Shown here one piece after another: positions 26,646 to 34,617 of a DNA stretch of 64,000 bases (position 1 is the first letter of the stretch; each line of letters starts with the position of its first letter). The DNA comes from Mesorhizobium sp. 1M-11. Lineage in GTDB: Bacteria; Pseudomonadota; Alphaproteobacteria; Rhizobiales; Rhizobiaceae. The translations under genes were made by a program, and so were the position numbers. Below the pieces are notes generated by a model, which searched no databases, was not told the DNA's origin, and was given only the letters and a program-made list of their open reading frames with translations. Location: contig NZ_LJSD01000037.1 of assembly GCF_001303895.1 (NCBI RefSeq), positions 62,001 to 126,000 of the forward strand, given 5' to 3'.

Positions 26646-26924
26646 GGGCGAAGGTGACAAGAACCGCAAGGGATCGTGAAATCGCGTCTTGCTATCCACC
26701 GAATTGTCGAGTGCATGACCTGAAGATCGGATTCGACTTTCGGAAGGATCTTGCGCCAAATCAGGTGTTGGAGCGCCTTTCCGCATCCAAATGGACGCGC
26801 GGCGCTCCAAACGAAAGCTGTCGACCGTTTCTCTTGCAGTTGCGAGGCCGGACTGTTCGTGCGAAGAGCCGCCTGACGCGTTAAGGTGGTGTCGGCCGCT
26901 CGCCGGCCCAAGCAGGGAACAGCG
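26646..26924. other. Divergent intergenic region with degenerate repeat-like sequence
   Basis: This 279-bp stretch lies between the CDP-alcohol phosphatidyltransferase gene and purM. It should hold both promoters, but no clear hexamers are seen. It contains the hairpin listed at 26768-26810. No gene is apparent. Confidence 0.45.
26768..26810. repeat. Nested palindromic element
   Basis: A perfect 10-bp stem TTGGAGCGCC / GGCGCTCCAA encloses an inner imperfect pair (GCATCCA / TGGACGC). No T-run follows, so it is not a simple terminator. Layout and the preceding GGATTCGACTTTCGG stretch look like dispersed palindromic repeats of rhizobial intergenic regions, perhaps a diverged member; no second copy is in the window. 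Confidence 0.5.
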
Positions 26925-27989
26925 ATGAAGGAACCAACCAACGGGCTCACCTATGCCGACGCGGGTGTCGACATCGACGCCGGCAATCTGATGGTGGAAA
27001 AGATCAAGCCGCTGGTGCGGGCCACCCGCCGGCCGGGCGCCGATGGCGAGATTGGCGGTTTCGGCGGGCTGTTCGACCTCAAGGCAGCCGGCTTCACCGA
27101 TCCGGTTTTGGTTGCCGCCAATGATGGCGTCGGCACCAAGCTCAAGATCGCCATCGATGCCGGCAAGCACGACACCATCGGCATCGACCTCGTCGCCATG
27201 TGTGTCAACGACCTGGTCGTGCAGGGTGCCGAACCGTTGTTCTTCCTCGACTATTTTGCCACGGGCAAACTCGATCCCGAACAAGGCGTGGCGATCGTCG
27301 GCGGCATCGCCGAAGGCTGCCGTCAGGCCGGCTGCGCGCTGATCGGCGGCGAGACCGCCGAAATGCCCGGCATGTATCAGGACAAGGACTATGATCTCGC
27401 CGGCTTTGCCGTGGGTGCCGCCGAGCGCGACCAGCTTTTGCCGACCGACGATGTCGTCGAGGGCGATGTGCTGCTCGGCCTCGCCTCTTCAGGTCCGCAC
27501 TCCAACGGCTATTCGCTGATCCGCCGCATCGTTGCAACCAGCGGTCTCGCCTGGGACGCCAAGGCGCCGTTCGCGCCCGGCCTCACCTTGGCCGAAGCGC
27601 TGCTCGAACCCACCCGCATCTATGTGAAGTCGATCTTGAAGGCGATCCGCAACACGCACGGCATCAAGGCGCTCGCCCACATCACCGGCGGCGGATTCCC
27701 CGATAACATCCCGCGCGTTCTGCCCAAGGATTTTTCCGCAGAACTCGATCTCGAGGTGATCGATGTGCCGCCGGTCTTCTCCTGGCTCGCCAAGACCGGC
27801 GGGGTCGCACCCGCTGAGATGATGCGCACCTTCAACTGCGGCATCGGCATGATTGTCGTGGTAGCCTCTGGTCAGGCGGCGCAAGTGGCGGCCGTGCTGC
27901 AGGAAGCCGGCGAGACGGTGACGCCGATCGGCCGCATCGTGCCGCGCCGCGACACTGGCGTGATCTACCGGGGATCGATCAGTCTATGA
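26925..27989 (+). CDS. purM: Phosphoribosylformylglycinamidine cyclo-ligase
   Basis: AIR synthetase: closes the imidazole ring of FGAM with ATP to give AIR, the fifth step of purine synthesis. The 354-residue protein has [58 protein letters not shown], the ATP-binding region [11 protein letters not shown] and the C-terminal [14 protein letters not shown] 26925 has AGGG a few bases upstream; a longer start at 26886 is not family-like. It overlaps purN by 4 bp (ATGA), forming the standard purMN operon. Confidence 0.97.
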   Translation: MKEPTNGLTYADAGVDIDAGNLMVEKIKPLVRATRRPGADGEIGGFGGLFDLKAAGFTDPVLVAANDGVGTKLKIAIDAGKHDTIGIDLVAMCVNDLVVQGAEPLFFLDYFATGKLDPEQGVAIVGGIAEGCRQAGCALIGGETAEMPGMYQDKDYDLAGFAVGAAERDQLLPTDDVVEGDVLLGLASSGPHSNGYSLIRRIVATSGLAWDAKAPFAPGLTLAEALLEPTRIYVKSILKAIRNTHGIKALAHITGGGFPDNIPRVLPKDFSAELDLEVIDVPPVFSWLAKTGGVAPAEMMRTFNCGIGMIVVVASGQAAQVAAVLQEAGETVTPIGRIVPRRDTGVIYRGSISL

Positions 27990-28699
27990 CAATACAACGC
28001 AAGCGCACGGCGATCCTCATTTCCGGCCGCGGTTCCAACATGACCGCGTTGATCGCTGCGGCCAGTGATCCGGACTTTCCGGCCGAGATCGTTGGTGTCA
28101 TTTCCGACAAGCCGGATGCCGCCGGCCTCGGCATTGCGATCGCACGCGGCATTCCGACCAAGGTCGTTGCCCGCGCCGACCATCCGAGCAAGGACGCGCA
28201 CGACGCGGCGATCGACGCGGCCCTGGCTGGCTTCGGTACCGAACTGGTGGCGCTGGCCGGCTACATGCGCCTGCTCACCACGCCATTCGTCGAGAAATGG
28301 CAGGGCAAGATGATCAACATCCACCCTGCCCTCCTGCCTTCCTTCACGGGACTGGATACCCATCGGCGCGCGTTGGACGCAGGCATGCGCGTCCATGGCT
28401 GTACCGTGCATTTCGTGACCCCAGCCATGGACGAAGGCCCGATCATCGCCCAGGCCGCGGTTCCCGTCCTGCTGGACGACAGCGAGAACAGCCTCGCCGC
28501 CCGAGTGCTCAAGGCCGAGCATCAGATCTATCCCATGGCGCTGAGATTGGTGGCGGAAGGCAAGGCGCGCATGGAAGGCGGCCATACAGTGTTCTCCGGT
28601 TTCGTCGACAACGAAACGGTCGCCAGCGCCGTGGTTGCCGCGCCCAATCCGCTGCGCACCAGCGTGGACCTCGAGCAATTGGCGCGCATCACGCCTTAG
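27986..28699 (+). CDS. purN: Phosphoribosylglycinamide formyltransferase
   Basis: Transfers a formyl group from 10-formyl-THF to GAR, the third step of purine synthesis. The 237-residue protein shows the N-terminal [12 protein letters not shown], catalytic Asn and His in [14 protein letters not shown] (about 109-122), and the catalytic Asp in [13 protein letters not shown]. It is about 20 residues longer than E. coli PurN (212), with an extended C-terminal tail ([20 protein letters not shown]). It is translationally coupled to purM by an ATGA overlap. Confidence 0.96.
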   Translation: MTIQRKRTAILISGRGSNMTALIAAASDPDFPAEIVGVISDKPDAAGLGIAIARGIPTKVVARADHPSKDAHDAAIDAALAGFGTELVALAGYMRLLTTPFVEKWQGKMINIHPALLPSFTGLDTHRRALDAGMRVHGCTVHFVTPAMDEGPIIAQAAVPVLLDDSENSLAARVLKAEHQIYPMALRLVAEGKARMEGGHTVFSGFVDNETVASAVVAAPNPLRTSVDLEQLARITP

Positions 28700-28752
28700 G
28701 CTAGCTTGCCGGTTCGACCGGCTCTGGAAAAGCGTCTCGCAAGGATCACGTC

Positions 28753-29268
28753 ATGAAACGGCTTCTTCTGCTGCGCCACGCCAAGTCCAGTTGGGACAAT
28801 CCCGATCTCGCCGATATCGAGCGCCCGCTGGCGCCGCGCGGCGTCGAGGCAGCGCTTCTGATCGGCCGCACCATCGCACAGCGCAACTGGCTGCCCGATC
28901 GCGCCCTGGTCTCGGAGGCCGAACGCACACGCGAGACCTGGCGTCTGGCAGCGGGCGAATGGCTGTCGCGGCCCGAGCCAAGCTTTTCTCGGTCACTCTA
29001 CGAAATGCCGGCTCAAGCTATTCTTGGCGAAATCAGGCGGAACGGCGAGGATGCCGAAACATTGCTCGTGCTCGGCCACAATCCCGGCCTTGGCGATCTC
29101 GCCGAGAGCCTCGCCGGTAACACCTCGAATGGCAAGCTGGTGAAGTCATTGAAGAAAAAATTCCCGACAGGGGCGTTGGCTGTGTTCGAGTTCAATGGTG
29201 ACTGGACCGGCCTCGACGTCGGCGCCGCTACACTCATCCATTTCCTGCGCCCGAAAGACCTCGGCTGA
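28753..29268 (+). CDS. SixA-type histidine phosphatase
   Basis: A 171-residue protein of the histidine phosphatase (phosphoglycerate-mutase-like) superfamily with the RHG-type motif LLRHAKSSWDNPDLADIERPL at the N-terminus, a second part SEAERTRET and a C-terminal LGHNPGLGDLA. The RHAKS form is typical of SixA phosphohistidine phosphatases, which in E. coli act on the phosphotransfer proteins ArcB and NPr. AAGGA lies 7 nt before the ATG. It follows purN by 53 bp and may share its transcript. The target here is unknown. Confidence 0.88.
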   Translation: MKRLLLLRHAKSSWDNPDLADIERPLAPRGVEAALLIGRTIAQRNWLPDRALVSEAERTRETWRLAAGEWLSRPEPSFSRSLYEMPAQAILGEIRRNGEDAETLLVLGHNPGLGDLAESLAGNTSNGKLVKSLKKKFPTGALAVFEFNGDWTGLDVGAATLIHFLRPKDLG

Positions 29269-29279
29269 ACCCACACTCT

Positions 29280-29843
29280 TCAGTGTCTTGAACGGACGAG
29301 ACGACCAAGCCGTCTGACGACGAACGGCGCCGCCACGATTGCCAGCGCTCCAAGAAACCACACGAACACAATGGTCGGGCGCGCGACGACCAGCGCCGCA
29401 GCTATAAGGCGCTGCACAACTCCGTTCGCGCCCTGGATATCGACCCTGTCGATGATTTCCTTGCCGATGCCAACAGCACCTGCCGCATCCTTGCCGCCCT
29501 GCAGCAACGTACCGCCATTAGCGGACAGCCACCCACCCAGCACATCGACAAGCCCATAGGCTGCCCAGGCGAGCAGTGACCAAAGGACCAGAGCCGCTAT
29601 CGCTGCGAAGATGGCGAACTTCGATACGATTCCAGAGGATTGCGCAGGGTCGTTGGTGCCACCACGATCATTATGCCCCAACGCGCGTCCGCCCGACGCG
29701 GGCTCGCCGACCCGCCCCCATTGGGCAGCACTGCCGTGACGTTCTTCGTCGTAGCTGTGGTTATCTCGATGCCCGGCGCCATGGCCGATATTACGGCCAC
29801 CCCCACCGTGACGCCCGCTCTGCTTGGAGCCATGCCAACTCAT
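29280..29843 (-). CDS. Hypothetical membrane protein with His/Gly-rich N-terminus
   Basis: A 187-residue protein. Residues 1-60 are hydrophilic and rich in His, Gly and Arg (SKQSGRHGGGGRNIGHGAGHRDNHS), suggesting possible metal binding. Two hydrophobic segments follow, at about 75-97 and 147-172, with a small soluble loop between them and a basic C-terminus. GAGGAGG lies 5 nt before ATG 29843; a longer in-frame start at 29924 lacks it. No family is recognised. It lies just downstream of the CDF exporter gene on the same strand order, so a link to metal handling is possible but unproven. Confidence 0.6.
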   Translation of the reverse strand: MSWHGSKQSGRHGGGGRNIGHGAGHRDNHSYDEERHGSAAQWGRVGEPASGGRALGHNDRGGTNDPAQSSGIVSKFAIFAAIAALVLWSLLAWAAYGLVDVLGGWLSANGGTLLQGGKDAAGAVGIGKEIIDRVDIQGANGVVQRLIAAALVVARPTIVFVWFLGALAIVAAPFVVRRLGRLVRSRH

Positions 29844-29938
29844 GACGGCCTCCTCTTTCGAAATGGTGTCTCGAAAGGTAGATCCTCTAGTGACTAGAGG
29901 AACAAGAGGACCAAATTGCCGCACCTTCCCGGTGGGGC

Positions 29939-30832
29939 CTAGTGAATACTCTCCACTTGCGTGCAGGGCTCGCGCTCCATCTGCAACGTGGTGTGGTGCA
30001 GATCGTATTTCTCACGCAGCACTGCCTCCACGCCCCGTCGCACGGTTTCCGCGTCGGCGCCCTCATCCAGCACAGCATGAGCTGTCAGCGAAAGCTTGCT
30101 TTGCGTGATCGCCCACAGATGCAGGTCATGCACGGAGGCGACGCCTGGAATCTCTTTGATGGCGGTTTCAACGTCCACCAGCTTCATGCCGGGCGGCACG
30201 CCTTCGAGCAGGATGTTGATGCACTCCTTGAGCAGCACCCAGGTGCGCGGAAACACCATAAAGCCGATACCCACCGCGATCAGCGAATCCACCCACTGCC
30301 AACCGGTCAGCCAGATGACGATCGCCCCGGCAATGACGCCGATCGAACCCAGCATGTCGGCCCAGACTTCCAGATAGGCGCCTTTGACGTTGAGGCTCTT
30401 GTCGGCATGGCTGGTCAGAAGCCGCATCGAGATCAGATTGACGAGAAGACCTATGACGGCAATCAGCAGCATGCCGACCGAGGCGATTTCCTGCGTCTCG
30501 AACAGCCTTCTGTAGGCCTCGTAGAGGATGTAGAACGCCACGGCGAGCAACAGCATCGCATTGAAGGCGGCAGCCAGGATCTCGAAGCGGGCATAACCGT
30601 AGGTACGCAAAAGGTCCGCTTCGCGGCGGCCGAGGCGAATGGCGATCAGCGCGATGACCAGCGCCATGGCATCGGTCGCCATATGCATGGCGTCGGAAAT
30701 CAGTGCCAGGCTGCCGGTAACGATGCCGCCGACAACCTCTGCGACAAGGAATGTTCCCGTCAGCCCGAGCGCCATCCACAATCGCGAGGCCGGTGTGGTC
30801 TCAAGGTCGCCATGCTGGTGATCACCACTCAT
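29939..30832 (-). CDS. Cation diffusion facilitator family exporter (CzcD-like)
   Basis: A 297-residue inner-membrane metal/proton antiporter with six membrane segments and a C-terminal cytoplasmic dimerisation domain (about 205-297: PGVASVHDLHLWAITQSKLSLTAHAVL). The transport site in TM2 is SDAMHMATD (H50, D54); in TM5 the partner motif is E155-V-W-A-D159 rather than the classical HxxxD. The N-terminus MSGDHQHGD is mildly His-rich. The family exports Zn, Co, Cd or related ions; the glutamate variant prevents a firm specificity call. It is convergent with no known metal regulator. Confidence 0.9.
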   Translation of the reverse strand: MSGDHQHGDLETTPASRLWMALGLTGTFLVAEVVGGIVTGSLALISDAMHMATDAMALVIALIAIRLGRREADLLRTYGYARFEILAAAFNAMLLLAVAFYILYEAYRRLFETQEIASVGMLLIAVIGLLVNLISMRLLTSHADKSLNVKGAYLEVWADMLGSIGVIAGAIVIWLTGWQWVDSLIAVGIGFMVFPRTWVLLKECINILLEGVPPGMKLVDVETAIKEIPGVASVHDLHLWAITQSKLSLTAHAVLDEGADAETVRRGVEAVLREKYDLHHTTLQMEREPCTQVESIH

Positions 30833-30934
30833 CGAAATCTCCGGGCCGGATTCGAGGTCAAGCTAGACTGATATGGACATCGGTTGAAAGACACTGCGTC
30901 GTGAGGTTGGGCAAGCACCTTCGCGGCCCAGTCT

Positions 30935-31840
30935 CTATGCCGTGGGGCGCGTGTCTGCTGTTGCCTTCTGCAACAGGAAATCGATCACCGCACGCACAGC
31001 GGGGAGTTGTCCGCGCTTATGCGGGGTCAGGATCGTCGTCATGACGCTACCCGCTGTCCAGGCCGGCAACAGCCGCACCAGCCGCCCCTCCCTGATCGCC
31101 TCGGCCGAGATCAGTTCCGGCAGGCAGACGATACCGAGGCCAGCTTCGGCGGCTTTCAGCAACGGCACCGATTCATCGGCATGAAGTCGCGGCTGCGGTG
31201 CGACTTCCACGGTATGGCCGCGCGCATCGCTCAAACGCCAGACCTTTGCCGTCATCGTACTCATCAGCCCGTCATGCTCGCTCAGTGCCTCTGGCGTTGC
31301 CACCTCGCCGCGTTCGACGAGATAAGATGGCGCGGCCACCAGCGTGATTGGATCTTCGCTCATACGCCGCTGCACCAGATCGGAATCCGGCAGCGGCTCG
31401 AAATGGCTGCGGATAGCGATGTCGAAACCGTCCTGCACGAGATCGACGAAACGGTCGGTGACATGCAACTGGATCTTCAACTTGGGATACCGGCGCGCCA
31501 GCTCCGGCAAGCGATGCGCCAGCCTAAACTGCGCGTTCGGCACCGAAGCCGTGATCCGCACGATGCCACTCGGCTCCGCCAGCTTCCGCTGCACAACCAT
31601 TTCGGCCGCTTCCGCCTCGATCATCGCCGCGCTGGCATGATCGTAAACGTCACGCCCCACATCGGTCAGCGTGAAATTACGCGAGCTCCGATGGAGCAGT
31701 TGAGCGCCGAGTGCCGCTTCCAAGGCCGCAACCCGCTTGCTCACCGTCGATTTCGGACAGCCGAGACGCCTCGCAGCCGCCGCGAAACCACCACTGTCAA
31801 CCGCTTGGGCGAAGAAATGAAGATCGTTGAGATTTAGCAT
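30935..31840 (-). CDS. LysR-family transcriptional regulator
   Basis: A 301-residue LysR regulator with an N-terminal winged HTH (about residues 2-60: LNLNDLHFFAQAVDSGGFAAAARRLGCPKSTVSKRVAALE) and a periplasmic-binding-like effector domain (about 90-295). ATG 31840 is used; the codon before it is TTG. It is divergent from the GST gene with a 97-bp shared promoter region holding a 13-bp dyad, the classic LysR layout, so control of the GST gene is expected. The effector is unknown. Confidence 0.92.
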   Translation of the reverse strand: MLNLNDLHFFAQAVDSGGFAAAARRLGCPKSTVSKRVAALEAALGAQLLHRSSRNFTLTDVGRDVYDHASAAMIEAEAAEMVVQRKLAEPSGIVRITASVPNAQFRLAHRLPELARRYPKLKIQLHVTDRFVDLVQDGFDIAIRSHFEPLPDSDLVQRRMSEDPITLVAAPSYLVERGEVATPEALSEHDGLMSTMTAKVWRLSDARGHTVEVAPQPRLHADESVPLLKAAEAGLGIVCLPELISAEAIREGRLVRLLPAWTAGSVMTTILTPHKRGQLPAVRAVIDFLLQKATADTRPTA

Positions 31841-31856
31841 CAAAGTCTACATTCAT

Positions 31857-31869
31857 GGACATTATGTCC
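31857..31869. promoter_or_regulatory. Candidate LysR operator between LysR and GST genes
   Basis: Perfect dyad GGACAT-T-ATGTCC, 16 bp from the LysR start. Three copies of AGTCYAC (AGTCTAC, AGTCTAC, AGTCCAC) lie within 60 bp around it, at about 31844, 31880 and 31895. Position and symmetry fit a LysR binding site; the half-site is not a known one. Confidence 0.55.
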
Positions 31870-31937
31870 GAAAATGGCAGTCTACAGCAGAAAAGTCCAC
31901 GAACGTATATCCATCACATCAACGATGGAGAAACGAC

Positions 31938-32660
31938 ATGACATCCGAACCGATCCTCACCTCCGGCTTCCCGCTCGGCTCCTCGGCGGGGCTCGTCACC
32001 GCCTTTGAATGGCTCGGCAAGCCCTATCGCCTTACCCGCGTGGACATGCTGGGCGAGATGCGCACCGACGCCTACAAGCGCCTGAACGGCCGGGTGGAAA
32101 CCCCGGTGCTGATCACCGGCGAAGGCCGTGTGTTGACCGAGACGATGGCGATCGCGCTCTGGCTGGAAGCGCGCGATTTGGAGCGCCGCATTACATTCGA
32201 GCCCGGCACGCCTGAGGCCGACCGACTGCATCAATACGTCGCGTTCCTGAACACCGGCTTCACCGGCGCGTTCACACCGCTATGGGTGGCGCTGGAGGCC
32301 GAAGAGGCCACAGAACAAGAACGAGAGACGTTGCGCAAATTCGGCCGCGACTTCGTCGCCAAACGACATGAACAGCTAGAGGCGATGATCGGCGACAGCG
32401 CCTATCTGCTCGGCGACAGACCGACGCTGGCCGATGCCGTGTTTGCCGGCGTGGCTCGGTGGGCGGACTTCCACAAGGCGGTCGATCCGCAGGACTATCC
32501 GCGCATCCAGGCGCTGCGCCAGCGCATCGAAGCCGATCCCGCGTTTCGTTTTGCACTGGCGGTAGAGGATGGCCGGCCGGCCATCGGCAGCGGCGCGATG
32601 AAAGGACTTGTCCCCCTCGCCGATGTACTGCGCGAGACCAGCAACGCGCTGGCAGCTTAA
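31938..32660 (+). CDS. Glutathione S-transferase family protein
   Basis: A 240-residue GST-like protein: N-terminal thioredoxin-fold domain (about 1-80, with SGFPLGSSAGLVTAFEWLGKPYRL, the cis-Pro in VETPVLI, and TETMAIALWLE), then an all-helical domain (about 90-210, with LGDRPTLADAVFAGVARW). GGAG lies 7 nt before ATG 31938; the longer frame from 31827 runs back into the LysR promoter. It is divergent from a LysR gene, which probably controls it. Substrate unknown; a role in detoxification is the usual assumption. Confidence 0.88.
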   Translation: MTSEPILTSGFPLGSSAGLVTAFEWLGKPYRLTRVDMLGEMRTDAYKRLNGRVETPVLITGEGRVLTETMAIALWLEARDLERRITFEPGTPEADRLHQYVAFLNTGFTGAFTPLWVALEAEEATEQERETLRKFGRDFVAKRHEQLEAMIGDSAYLLGDRPTLADAVFAGVARWADFHKAVDPQDYPRIQALRQRIEADPAFRFALAVEDGRPAIGSGAMKGLVPLADVLRETSNALAA

Positions 32661-32679
32661 GACAGCAACTGCAAGGAAA

Positions 32680-32705
32680 TGCGCGCCATCAGCTGATGGC
32701 GCGCA
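32680..32705. terminator. 26-bp perfect palindrome between convergent genes
   Basis: Half-site TGCGCGCCATCAG followed immediately by its reverse complement, 26 bp in total with no mismatch and no spacer. It starts 19 bp after the GST stop and contains the TGA stop of the convergent small gene (32689-32691). The stem is very stable and could end both transcripts, but there is no T-run, so a bidirectional terminator is only the likeliest reading. Confidence 0.55.
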
Positions 32706-33000
32706 AACGGCTTGCACGGACAGGCAAAGCGGAAGACCGCGAACTATAGTTCTTTCGCCGAAGGAGTTCGCCGAGCACATGTTCGGTTTCCTCCAGCAGA
32801 GCCTGAACCTGACTGGGGCAAACGCGGTCGAGATGGCCGAGCACATCGAGGATATTGAGATACAGTTCTGTACCGCGGCCGTGGAGATTGCCGATTTCCT
32901 TCACCGGTTGAGGCAGCGGGCTTGGTGCGGTGAAATCGCCGATCTCGCCCTTTGCAACTCGGTGACGGCCCGCGATTTTCGAAGCCAATTCAATGGACAT
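32689..33000 (-). CDS. Hypothetical protein downstream of Gate-domain gene
   Basis: A 103-residue soluble protein of no family I recognise, with a predicted helical core (GTELYLNILDVLGHLDRVCPSQVQALLEETEHVLGELLRRK) and a basic, Ser/Arg-rich tail. TGAGGTG lies about 5 nt upstream of the ATG, supporting expression. It follows the Gate-domain membrane protein by 31 bp on the same strand, so the two are likely co-transcribed. The stop codon is inside the 26-bp palindrome. Function unknown. Confidence 0.55.
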   Translation of the reverse strand: MSIELASKIAGRHRVAKGEIGDFTAPSPLPQPVKEIGNLHGRGTELYLNILDVLGHLDRVCPSQVQALLEETEHVLGELLRRKNYSSRSSALPVRASRLRAIS

Positions 33001-33031
33001 TTGAACACCTCAAAAGCACAAACATTCTTTG

Positions 33032-33988
33032 TCAGCCCTTGCGGAAGACGCCGTTGAGGAACGCATTGTCAGAGGCAGGATGCGTGATCCTGGCGATCAA
33101 CGCGGTGGCAACGAAGGCAAAGGCCAGACGACCGAAGAATACGCTCGTGAAGTCCGCCCCCAAGGCAACGACAACAAGCGTGTCTTCGATGATGCTGTGG
33201 GCAAAACCCATGAATACGCAGGCAAGGAAAATCTGCCGGGGCTCCACGGCGGCCGTTCGTGCCTCGCGGATCAGCAGACCGCCGCCATAGGAAATCCCGA
33301 GAAACATGCCGATGGCGGTTATAGGCACGGTTTGGGGCCCGATGCCTGCAAAACGAAACAGCGGTGCAAGCGCCTTGTTGAATTGGCCCAGCAGCCCCGA
33401 GATCTTGAGAAGCTCGATCAGCCAACTCAGCGCGACGAGAATGACCAGCATGGTCACCAGGGTCTTCAGCATGCCCAGGAAAAAGCCGAACCAGCCGGTG
33501 CTTTCATTCATCGGCAGCCACGCCGGCTTCAGTGGTTCGGACAGCCATCCAGTTGCCGCGAATAGCTGATGCAGGAGCGCCGCAAAGAGCAGTCCGCCGC
33601 CAATGCGAAGGGTTGCGGTAACGAGAAAACTCGGCCCAGCCTTCTGGATGATGCGTTGCTCGATGGGAATGGCATGCGCGAACAACAGCAGCGCCGAGAG
33701 AACAGTCATGTCCGCCGTGTTTAGCGCCGACACGGGCACAAGTGTGAACACGACGACGATGGCGCCCCACATGCCTACCAGCAGCCCCGTCAGCCAGCTG
33801 AGGGCGAGCGCCGGCGGCAACCCGACCATCGCCATCAACGGTTCGAAGACCGGAGCGATCAGCCGGATAAAGCCCAATTCCTGCAGGATCTGTGTGGCGA
33901 TAGCGACCGGGATGATGATGCGGACCAGGTCCCAATAGACTTCGAACGCTTCCAGCGTCTTTCGATAGAGAGCGGCGTAAATGGTCAT
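33032..33988 (-). CDS. Nucleoside-recognition (Gate) domain membrane protein
   Basis: A 318-residue membrane protein with about eight segments, showing two Gate-type repeats: one near [20 protein letters not shown] (about 17-36) and one near [30 protein letters not shown] (about 170-200). A later block reads [18 protein letters not shown]. Proteins of this type are annotated as nucleoside-recognition or YjiH-like transporters; the substrate is not established. ATG 33988 has GGAGGTG 5 nt upstream; a longer frame to 34078 runs into the promoter region. It is divergent from an Lrp/AsnC gene. Confidence 0.83.
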   Translation of the reverse strand: MTIYAALYRKTLEAFEVYWDLVRIIIPVAIATQILQELGFIRLIAPVFEPLMAMVGLPPALALSWLTGLLVGMWGAIVVVFTLVPVSALNTADMTVLSALLLFAHAIPIEQRIIQKAGPSFLVTATLRIGGGLLFAALLHQLFAATGWLSEPLKPAWLPMNESTGWFGFFLGMLKTLVTMLVILVALSWLIELLKISGLLGQFNKALAPLFRFAGIGPQTVPITAIGMFLGISYGGGLLIREARTAAVEPRQIFLACVFMGFAHSIIEDTLVVVALGADFTSVFFGRLAFAFVATALIARITHPASDNAFLNGVFRKG

Positions 33989-34051
33989 GACGACACCTCC
34001 GTTTTGGAGGCCAATGACTAGCGTGAGGCCGCTGGCATTTGTGGTCAAAAT

Positions 34052-34067
34052 TTGCATGATGATGCAA
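34052..34067. promoter_or_regulatory. Candidate Lrp/AsnC operator
   Basis: Palindrome TTGCAT-GATG-ATGCAA in the 110-bp region between the Gate-domain gene and the divergent Lrp gene, with a further TTGCA half-site 6 bp to the right. Lrp-type regulators often bind A+T-rich dyads of this shape. It is 32 bp from the regulator start. Confidence 0.55.
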
Positions 34068-34098
34068 TAAAATTGCACGGCCAGAAGAGGACCGGATC

Positions 34099-34551
34099 AT
34101 GGATCGGATCGACAAACGGCTTCTCAATCTCCTGCAGAAGGACGCTTCGCGCACCAACGCCGATCTGGCGGACGAGGTGGGGCTTTCACCGTCGAGCTGT
34201 CTGCGTCGCATACGACGACTGAGATCGACCGGCATCATCGACCGCGTCGTCGCGATCCTCAATCCAGCCAAGGCTGGCAGAGGATTGAGAGCCATCGTCA
34301 CTGTCGAGTTGGAACGCCATGGCGAGCAACACATGCGCCGCTTCCTCGATCTCGCGGCCCAGGAGCCGGCAGTCAGCCAGGCCTATGGCGTGAGCGGCCA
34401 GACCGACGCTTTTCTGATTCTTCGCCTGGTGGATATGGACGAGTTCGACGCGCTGTGTGACCGCCTCTTGCGGGATCAAGCCAATGTCGCCCGCTTCTAC
34501 ACCATGTTCGTGATCAAGACGGCCAAGGAGGCGACATCCATTCCACTCTAG
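34099..34551 (+). CDS. Lrp/AsnC-family transcriptional regulator
   Basis: A 150-residue regulator with an N-terminal winged HTH (about 3-55: IDKRLLNLLQKDASRTNADLADEVGLSPSSCLRRIRRL) and a C-terminal RAM ligand-binding domain (about 65-145, including YGVSGQTDAFLILRLVDMDEFDAL). Length is typical. It is divergent from the Gate-domain membrane protein, which is likely its target. Such local Lrp regulators usually sense an amino acid, so the transporter may handle an amino acid or nucleoside-like substrate (inference). Confidence 0.92.
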   Translation: MDRIDKRLLNLLQKDASRTNADLADEVGLSPSSCLRRIRRLRSTGIIDRVVAILNPAKAGRGLRAIVTVELERHGEQHMRRFLDLAAQEPAVSQAYGVSGQTDAFLILRLVDMDEFDALCDRLLRDQANVARFYTMFVIKTAKEATSIPL

Positions 34552-34617
34552 GTTCTCCCGTCGGCTCTAATTGCCTGGGCATTCCATCGGAGCTCATGCG
34601 GTGAGGCGGCTGCGATT

